Shown: piece after piece, positions 1 through 4,973 of the stretch | Layout: the number at the start of each line of letters is the position of its first letter | Numbering within the stretch: the first letter of the stretch is position 1 | From: an uncultured Sphingomonadales bacterium | Lineage (GTDB): Bacteria; Pseudomonadota; Alphaproteobacteria; Sphingomonadales; Sphingomonadaceae | NCBI GenBank assembly: GCA_903958285.1 | Contig: CAJBSR010000403.1 | Location: 1-8,401, forward strand | Direction: 5' to 3' | Length of the DNA stretch: 8,401 bases | Notes under the pieces: model-generated | Seen by the model: only the letters and a program-made list of their open reading frames with translations | Told to the model about the DNA's origin: nothing | Databases searched by the model: none | Made by a program: the position numbers and the translations under genes

Positions 1-1
1 A

Positions 2-436
2 TCAGCCCCGCCCATGGCGCGCTTTTCGCTGCGTGCGCGGAAGGTGGTTGATCTGGAAAAGCTGCTCGGCATTTCCGCGCCGCAAAAGATTGGCACGATG
101 CAAAATGGGGTGATGTGTCTCGGCCCCGATGAATGGCTGATGTTGGCCCCGCACGGCACCAAGATCGCGGATGGTGCAGGGTTGTCACTTGCCGTGACCG
201 AGGTAAGCGACCGGAATGTTGCCATCCTCCTAGAAGGGCCACGTGCGGCGTCGGTTTTGGCCGCAGGCTGTGCGCTTGATTTTGATCATTTTGCCATTGG
301 CCGCGCCACGCGCACCATCTTTGAAACGGTTGAGATCATCATCGTGCGCGAGGCAGCGGAGCGGTTTCATGTTGAGGTTTGGCGCAGCTTTGCGCCATGG
401 TTGTGGACGGCGTTTGTGACAGTCGCAGCCGAATAA
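2..436 (+). CDS. soxG: Sarcosine oxidase gamma subunit, 5'-truncated by the window edge
   Basis: Gamma subunit of heterotetrameric sarcosine oxidase, the cytoplasmic flavoenzyme that demethylates sarcosine to glycine. The frame is open to the left edge. An ATG sits at 14, but no ribosome binding site precedes it, and the ARFSLR stretch just after it is normally internal to the family, so I take the gene as starting outside the window. Counting from the ATG at 14, the SoxG hallmarks are LGPDEWL (36-42), EVSDR (63-67), a GP...VLAAGCALDF block (75-90) and FHVEVWRSFAPW (118-129) near the C-terminus. About 10-20 N-terminal residues are probably missing. In usual sox operons soxG is last, so soxB, soxD and soxA may lie just upstream. 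It ends 15 bases before the BCCT transporter, which points to one transcript. It is clearly a different paralogue from the soxG on the other strand. Confidence 0.87.
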   Translation, partial: SAPPMARFSLRARKVVDLEKLLGISAPQKIGTMQNGVMCLGPDEWLMLAPHGTKIADGAGLSLAVTEVSDRNVAILLEGPRAASVLAAGCALDFDHFAIGRATRTIFETVEIIIVREAAERFHVEVWRSFAPWLWTAFVTVAAE

Positions 437-439
437 GGC

Positions 440-445
440 AGGGGA
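440..445 (+). promoter_or_regulatory. Ribosome binding site that supports a TTG start
   Basis: AGGGGA lies six bases before the TTG at 452. It is the only good Shine-Dalgarno match between the soxG stop and the transporter. It favours TTG at 452 over the ATG at residue 23, which falls at the beginning of the first membrane segment. Confidence 0.6.
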
Positions 446-451
446 ATTCAT

Positions 452-2017
452 TTGAACGATTGGACGCGCGATATTGATCGTGGGGAATATGGCGCCTCCA
501 ACCGCAACTGGGGGGGGATGATCGTCAATCCGGCGGTGTTCGTGCCCACCGCCATCCTGTCGTTATCCGTCATCCTGTTCAGCCTGATCGCCCCGCAGGC
601 GTCCGCCGATTTGTTTTCCAGCATGCGGGTGGGTGCTGTCACCTATTTCGACTGGTTCTTCATGTCGGTCGGCAACATTGTGCTCTTGTTCTGCATTGCC
701 GTTGCGATCTCTCCGCTGGGGAAGATCCGGCTGGGCGGGAAGGGCGCATCGCCCGATTATTCGCGCCTGTCGTGGTTTTCGATGCTGTTTGGCGCAGGCA
801 TGGGCATTGGCCTTGTCTTTTACGGCGTGGGGGAACCGGTGTCCCACTTCATGTCTTCCATGGCAGGAGGAACGGCGGCGCCACTCGGTGGTGCGGCCGG
901 GAATGTGGCAGAGGCGCGCAGCCTCGCCATGGCCGCGACGATCTTTGACTGGGCGCTCCACCCTTGGGCCATCTTTGCCATGGTTGGTCTTGCGCTTGCT
1001 GTCTTTGCCTATGATTTCAATTTGCCGCTCTCGATACGGTCCGCCTTTTATCCCCTGCTGGGAAAGTCGGTCTGGGGCCGTGCGGGGGACGGGATAGAGA
1101 TTTTGGCGGTGCTCGCGACGATCTTCGGTCTAGCAACATCGCTTGGCCTTGGTGCGCAGCAGGCGATGGCTGGGATCACCTATCTTTATGATATCCCAAG
1201 TTCCGCGCTCTCCATTGTCGGGCTCATCGCGATCATGGCGTTCGTCACGTTCCTGTCTGTTTGGGGCGGGATTGATCGAGGCATCCGGATTTTGAGCGAG
1301 CTCAACATGTGGGTCGCCTTTGCCTTGCTGCTGTTCATTCTGGCGACGGGCGCGACGTTGACGCTTCTGGGAGATATCGGCGCCAATATCGCAGCCTATC
1401 TGAAATATCTGCCCGCCTTGTCCAACCCCGTCGCGCGCGGAGATGCCGGCTTCTACCATGACTGGACGGTCTATTACTGGGCCTGGTGGATCAGCTGGTC
1501 CCCCTTTGTGGGTATGTTCATGGCGCGCATTTCGCTGGGCCGCACAGTCCGGGAATTTATGGCTGGCGCACTGCTCGCCCCAACGCTTTTAGGTATCCTC
1601 TGGCTGACCATCTTCGGAGATGCCAGCATCGCGCACATCGTGGCTGGAGATGCGGGCGGGCTCACCAAAGCGTCGCTCGACCAACAATTGTTCGTGCTGC
1701 TTGGGACCCTGCCTTGGGCGCAGATCACGTCCTTCGTGTCGGTCTGCCTGATCATGATCTTCTTTGTGACCGGCTGGGATTCCGGCACGCTGGTGATTGA
1801 TACCATGACAGCTGGCGGCCGCACCGATACGCCGCTGCGCCAGAAGGTGATCTGGCTTTTGGCCGTGGGCGGCATTGGCGTGGTGCTGCTCTTGAGCGGA
1901 GGGCTCAGCTCCCTTCAAGCCGGATCGATTGCGGCCGGGCTCCCGCTTGCGGCGGTGCTGCTGTTCCTGGCGTTCGGGACTTTCAAGGGGTTGATGGCTT
2001 TGCATCGGCAGGGCTGA
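452..2017 (+). CDS. BCCT-family betaine/choline/carnitine-type transporter
   Basis: Secondary transporter of the inner membrane for quaternary or methylated amines such as glycine betaine, choline, carnitine or relatives. The 521-residue protein has about twelve hydrophobic segments. Family marks are GMGIGL (116-121) in the unwound helix, and DWALHPWAIF (166-175), whose W167, W172 and F175 match the spacing of the BetP aromatic box W189/W194/Y197. The BCCT signature DWTVYYWAWWISW (337-349) has W343, W345, W346 and W349 at the spacing of BetP W371/W373/W374/W377. M286 falls where BetP has Met310 and the Na+-independent CaiT has Arg262, which favours Na+ coupling. The N-terminal tail is about 20 residues and the C-terminal tail about 10, so the long osmosensing tail of BetP is absent; uptake as a nutrient seems more likely than osmotic control. 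Linkage to soxG suggests a substrate that ends as sarcosine. The exact substrate cannot be read from sequence. Confidence 0.93.
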   Translation: MNDWTRDIDRGEYGASNRNWGGMIVNPAVFVPTAILSLSVILFSLIAPQASADLFSSMRVGAVTYFDWFFMSVGNIVLLFCIAVAISPLGKIRLGGKGASPDYSRLSWFSMLFGAGMGIGLVFYGVGEPVSHFMSSMAGGTAAPLGGAAGNVAEARSLAMAATIFDWALHPWAIFAMVGLALAVFAYDFNLPLSIRSAFYPLLGKSVWGRAGDGIEILAVLATIFGLATSLGLGAQQAMAGITYLYDIPSSALSIVGLIAIMAFVTFLSVWGGIDRGIRILSELNMWVAFALLLFILATGATLTLLGDIGANIAAYLKYLPALSNPVARGDAGFYHDWTVYYWAWWISWSPFVGMFMARISLGRTVREFMAGALLAPTLLGILWLTIFGDASIAHIVAGDAGGLTKASLDQQLFVLLGTLPWAQITSFVSVCLIMIFFVTGWDSGTLVIDTMTAGGRTDTPLRQKVIWLLAVGGIGVVLLLSGGLSSLQAGSIAAGLPLAAVLLFLAFGTFKGLMALHRQG

Positions 2018-2026
2018 ACCGATGCA
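2001..2026 (+). terminator. Stem-loop over the transporter stop codon, possible terminator
   Basis: TGCATCGG (2001-2008) and CCGATGCA (2019-2026) form a perfect 8-bp stem around a 10-base loop that contains most of the end of the transporter gene, with the TGA stop at 2015-2017. It is followed by TCTTT, a short T-rich tail. This could be a weak intrinsic terminator or an mRNA 3'-end stabiliser for the soxG-transporter transcript. The tail is too short to be sure. Confidence 0.4.
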
Positions 2027-2046
2027 TCTTTGCAACGCCTGAGATT

Positions 2047-2076
2047 TTGCAAGGCGGGATGACGAAAAAGCATAAC
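2047..2076 (+). promoter_or_regulatory. Candidate sigma-70-like promoter for lysR
   Basis: TTGCAA (2047-2052) and CATAAC (2071-2076) are separated by 18 bases. Each matches four of six consensus positions. It is the best pair I see in the gap before the LysR gene, and it would place the start of transcription just upstream of the inverted repeat at 2099-2119. A second TTTGCAA copy lies at 2029-2035. Weak evidence only. Confidence 0.25.
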
Positions 2077-2098
2077 TGCCCTGCACCTGACCTGCGCT

Positions 2099-2119
2099 AC
2101 TATTAGCGCGAGTAATAGT
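2099..2119. promoter_or_regulatory. Perfect inverted repeat, probable LysR operator
   Basis: ACTATTA, a 7-base spacer (GCGCGAG) and TAATAGT form a perfect 21-base interrupted palindrome, 31 bases before the LysR start codon. It contains the T-N11-A pattern typical of LysR-type regulators (T2103 and A2115, symmetric about the centre). Its A/T arms stand out in a GC-rich background. The likely role is binding of the adjacent regulator for autoregulation. If the promoter proposed at 2047-2076 is real, the site lies downstream of the start point and would act as a repression site. Confidence 0.55.
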
Positions 2120-2150
2120 TCCCTTTGGAAACGGGTCAGGGCGCGCACGG

Positions 2151-3134
2151 ATGAAATTGCCTCAAGAGTTTGACCTTCACGCGCTTGAAGTGTTTGTGAT
2201 GACCGTGGAACTGGGAGGCATGTCGCAATGCGCGACGCATTTGCAGGTAACGCAGTCGGCTGTGTCCCAAACCATTGCCAAGCTGGAATCGGGTATTGGC
2301 GCGCCGTTGTTCGACAGGACGATGCGGCCCATGGGGCTGACGGCAAGTGGCAAGTCGTTGTTCGCGCGGGGCCAGTCTCTCATCGCGCAGGCAAGAGCAA
2401 CCTATGATGAGGTTCGAGAAGGCGCGAACCTCCCTATTTCCAGCATCACAGTGGCCATGTCATTCAGTCTGGCCAATGAACTGACCACACCGATCCTGAG
2501 CGAACTGAGTGGCCGTGCCGACCGTTGGAACATCCGCTCCGGCATCTCGATGGAGCATCAGGCTGAGTTTCTCGCGCGCGACATTGATCTGCTCATCACC
2601 GGCAGCTTCAATCTGGAACACCGCGGCGCGCTTGAGCTTCATCCTGTCATCGAAGAGAGCTTCATCCTAGTTTTCCCAACGAGATACCAAGGGTCGATTG
2701 ACATCACCGATGAGAAAGTCTCGCTGCCACTCATCCGCTTTTCGCGACTGACAGGCACCGGCCAGCAGATTGAGCGCCAGATTGTCCGCATGAAGCTGAA
2801 GGTGCCTCATCTGATTGAGGTGGAATCCTCGCACCAGCAGCTGGGGTTGGTGGCAGCAGGTCTCGGATGGACGATTACGACGCCGGTGTGCCTTGCTGCT
2901 GTGCCCGAATTGCTCCCCCATCTGCGGCCGGAACCGATGACGCGCGGGCGGTTTGCACGACAGGTGCAAGTCGTTGCGCGGGCAGGGGAATTGGGCGATA
3001 TTCCGAAACTGACAGCGTCCGTCTGTCAAAGGGTTTTGCGCGAAAAGACGTTTGCGAGCGTCACATCAGAATATCCATGGATTGAGGAACAATTGAGATG
3101 GCCAAGTGCATCGGTGAGCAACGATGAAGCGTGA
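2151..3134 (+). CDS. LysR-type transcriptional regulator
   Basis: DNA-binding regulator of 327 residues, the usual size for the family. The N-terminal winged helix-turn-helix covers about residues 8-67, with the typical run LQVTQSAVSQTIAKLE (31-46) holding the recognition helix, followed by GAPLFDR and LTASGKSLF (63-71). A linker helix (about 70-90) leads to a two-lobed effector-binding domain (about 97-300). The start at 2151 is chosen because the helix-turn-helix begins directly after it; the upstream ribosome binding site (CAGG about 10 bases before) is weak. The end overlaps the following hydrolase gene by 11 bases, so the two are very likely co-transcribed and coupled in translation. The inverted repeat upstream suggests autoregulation. 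The effector is unknown; neighbouring sox and transporter genes make a methylated amine or a hydrolase product reasonable guesses. The C-terminal 20 residues or so look variable and have no family match I recognise. Confidence 0.92.
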   Translation: MKLPQEFDLHALEVFVMTVELGGMSQCATHLQVTQSAVSQTIAKLESGIGAPLFDRTMRPMGLTASGKSLFARGQSLIAQARATYDEVREGANLPISSITVAMSFSLANELTTPILSELSGRADRWNIRSGISMEHQAEFLARDIDLLITGSFNLEHRGALELHPVIEESFILVFPTRYQGSIDITDEKVSLPLIRFSRLTGTGQQIERQIVRMKLKVPHLIEVESSHQQLGLVAAGLGWTITTPVCLAAVPELLPHLRPEPMTRGRFARQVQVVARAGELGDIPKLTASVCQRVLREKTFASVTSEYPWIEEQLRWPSASVSNDEA

Positions 3135-4452
3135 TATCCTTTTGGGCCTGATGCTTGGGCTGGCGTCCCCGGCTTTGGCGGGGCAGATCCAGCAAGGCCC
3201 AGCCGACATCGGCGTCGATGCGCCAGAGCTTGCGCCCTTAGGGAAAGGCGCCGTCGGGTTCCGCTCTGTGACTTTTGTTCATAAGGCCCAGCCGGATCTG
3301 GAGCATCCTGATCCAAAATCAGGCGCCGTCGCGCTGCACGACCGATCCTTAAAGGTGGATATCTGGTATCCGGCTGAGGTCCGCAAAGGGCAGGCACGCA
3401 TGACCTATCGCGGCACTTTATGGGGTGAGCCACCCCTTCCGCCGGTTGCCTTTACGCAACCCGGGTTGGCCGCCCCCAATGCAAAGCCTGTTGGGCGTGG
3501 GCATCCATTGGTGATCCTGTCGCATGGCTATGGCAATGACCCGCGCTTGATGACCTGGCTGACCGAAAATCTGGCGTCAAAGGGCTATGTTGTCGCTGCG
3601 ATCCACCATGTTGATCCAAACCGCTATGTTGTGGCCCCTGTAATCAGTTCAGCACCGACCTATAACCGTCCTGTCGACATCAGTTTCGTCGCTGCGCAAC
3701 TGCGGGCAAGCTTAGGCGCACAGATTGACCCCGATAATGTGGCGCTGATCGGTTATTCACAGGGCGGCTTTGGCGTGCTGACAGCGGGCGGCGCGAGCCT
3801 TGACCCCACACATCCGTTTATGAATTTTGTGCCCGACGGCTGGCTGAAGAAGATTGCGCGGGGCGGCGTTGATGCATCCTCCGCCAAGGTGCCCGGGGTG
3901 AAAGCTATTGTGGCGCTGGCGCCTGCAGGCGGCGGTGAAAAAAGCATCTGGGGGAATGAGGGACTGGCGGAAATTAAGGCGCCGATGCTCCTCATCGCAG
4001 GCGATCAGGACCCTACGGTGGGCTATGAAAAGGCCGCGAAATCCTTCTTTGCGCAAACGGTGAACAGCGACCGGTATTTGCTGACCTTAAAGCAGGCCGG
4101 CCATGCCATTGGGCTCAACCCTGCGCCTGAGGGGATGCGCGCGACATTGTGGGATATCGATTGGTTTGAAGACGCGATCTGGCGGAAAGACCGCATCAAC
4201 GCGATCAGCCTGCACTTCATCACCGCATTTCTTGACGTCCATCTGCGCGGAACGCGCGACAAGCAGGCCTATCTCGACGTTCCGAATGCAGACTCCGATT
4301 TCGGCACTTGGAAAGCACCAACAGGCACGTCTTGGGGCGCCTATAGCCCCGGTGGGCCAGACGTCACGCTATGGAAGGGATTCCAGCAGGGCCGTGCACG
4401 AGGCTTGATCTTTCAGCATTTACCTGCCGCCATCCCGCAAAAGGCGGAGTAA
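3124..4452 (+). CDS. Exported alpha/beta-hydrolase (esterase/lipase-like)
   Basis: Predicted exported serine hydrolase of 442 residues. Residues 1-19 form a signal peptide (MKRD, a hydrophobic core, then SPALA before G20). The alpha/beta-hydrolase core shows an oxyanion-hole type HGYG (134-137), the nucleophile elbow GYSQGG with Ser212, a likely acid in GDQD (Asp296, less likely Asp294), and the catalytic His327 in AGHA. The arrangement resembles dienelactone hydrolase or platelet-activating-factor-acetylhydrolase-like proteins, so an ester or similar bond is the expected target, but the substrate cannot be named. A long N-terminal lead (20-125) precedes the core, and a C-terminal region of about 90 residues follows the catalytic His. 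The start ATG at 3124 has GGTGAG (3113-3118) five bases upstream. It lies inside the 3' end of the LysR gene, which implies translational coupling. The gene faces the convergent soxG with only 17 bases between them. Confidence 0.85.
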   Translation: MKRDILLGLMLGLASPALAGQIQQGPADIGVDAPELAPLGKGAVGFRSVTFVHKAQPDLEHPDPKSGAVALHDRSLKVDIWYPAEVRKGQARMTYRGTLWGEPPLPPVAFTQPGLAAPNAKPVGRGHPLVILSHGYGNDPRLMTWLTENLASKGYVVAAIHHVDPNRYVVAPVISSAPTYNRPVDISFVAAQLRASLGAQIDPDNVALIGYSQGGFGVLTAGGASLDPTHPFMNFVPDGWLKKIARGGVDASSAKVPGVKAIVALAPAGGGEKSIWGNEGLAEIKAPMLLIAGDQDPTVGYEKAAKSFFAQTVNSDRYLLTLKQAGHAIGLNPAPEGMRATLWDIDWFEDAIWRKDRINAISLHFITAFLDVHLRGTRDKQAYLDVPNADSDFGTWKAPTGTSWGAYSPGGPDVTLWKGFQQGRARGLIFQHLPAAIPQKAE

Positions 4453-4466
4453 ACCACCCTTCGGCA

Positions 4467-4483
4467 GCGTCAGGAAGCGACGC
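4467..4483. terminator. Weak stem-loop at the convergent gene junction
   Basis: GCGTC, a 7-base loop and GACGC form a 5-bp stem across the end of the minus-strand soxG. An alternative, mutually exclusive pairing joins AAGGCG (4441-4446) with CGCCTT (4481-4486). Either could help end transcription of the two convergent units, but neither has a proper T tract, so a Rho-dependent end or antisense overlap is just as likely. Confidence 0.2.
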
Positions 4484-4973
4484 CTTCAAACAGGCTGAGT
4501 GCCGCCTCTTTCCAGAAGTGGAGGAGGCCGGCGCTGAAGCTCAAGGGGACATAGGCGTCGCACACGTCGTCACTGACGACGTGCAGGCGCACATTGACGT
4601 GATCGATGACGGTGGCCGCGCTGCATCCAGCGCTGAATGCCGGGTCTTCCGCATTGAAGACCCCGCCTTCCATGAGCAGCGTGCGCCAGCCGGCCCCTGA
4701 GAGGCGAATACGGACCGTCCCGCCGCCGATGGCTGTCAGGGCGCCGTCGTCGGCCAGAATGTCACCCAAAGCGCTGATATCGCCTTCAACGAGCCACACG
4801 GTGGGCTCGAAGCGGATCAAGCGGAGTGCGTCGCTGCCACCGGATGTGCCGGTCGCAGGAAGCTCAAAGCCGGTCGCCGCCTTGAAACGTTTGGCGACAG
4901 CCGCCGGGTTGCTCCAAATCTCAAAGACGTGGAGCGGCGCTGCGGGCAGGAGCGTCATGGTTACATTAGTCAC
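4470..4973 (-). CDS. soxG: Divergent sarcosine oxidase gamma subunit
   Basis: Last gene of the minus-strand sox operon and, by position and gross pattern, the gamma subunit of heterotetrameric sarcosine oxidase (167 residues). Features that fit are LIRFEPTVWLVEGD (52-65), at the place of the usual LGPDEWL segment, a GAGWRTLLMEGGVF block (93-106) at the place of the GP..VL..GC segment, and AATVIDHVNVRLHVV (119-133) with FAPY-like LSFSAGLLHFW (144-154) near the end. Canonical motifs are largely replaced, so homology is more distant than for the plus-strand copy. The start is GTG at 4973: AGGAGAG lies seven bases upstream, and the gene then overlaps soxA by 8 bases. An in-frame ATG at 4958 would sit 22 bases from that site and is less likely. 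A role in binding or positioning the alpha/beta subunits is inferred from the family; gamma has no known cofactor. Confidence 0.75.
   Translation of the reverse strand: MTNVTMTLLPAAPLHVFEIWSNPAAVAKRFKAATGFELPATGTSGGSDALRLIRFEPTVWLVEGDISALGDILADDGALTAIGGGTVRIRLSGAGWRTLLMEGGVFNAEDPAFSAGCSAATVIDHVNVRLHVVSDDVCDAYVPLSFSAGLLHFWKEAALSLFEGVAS

Noticed and set aside
1474..1875. Open frames on both strands inside the transporter gene
   Set aside because: The transporter frame carries the family signature throughout this part; the others lack motifs and are shadows.
4944..4958. ATG at 4958 as the start of the minus-strand soxG
   Set aside because: The only good ribosome binding site (4981-4987) is spaced for the GTG at 4973 and not for this ATG.
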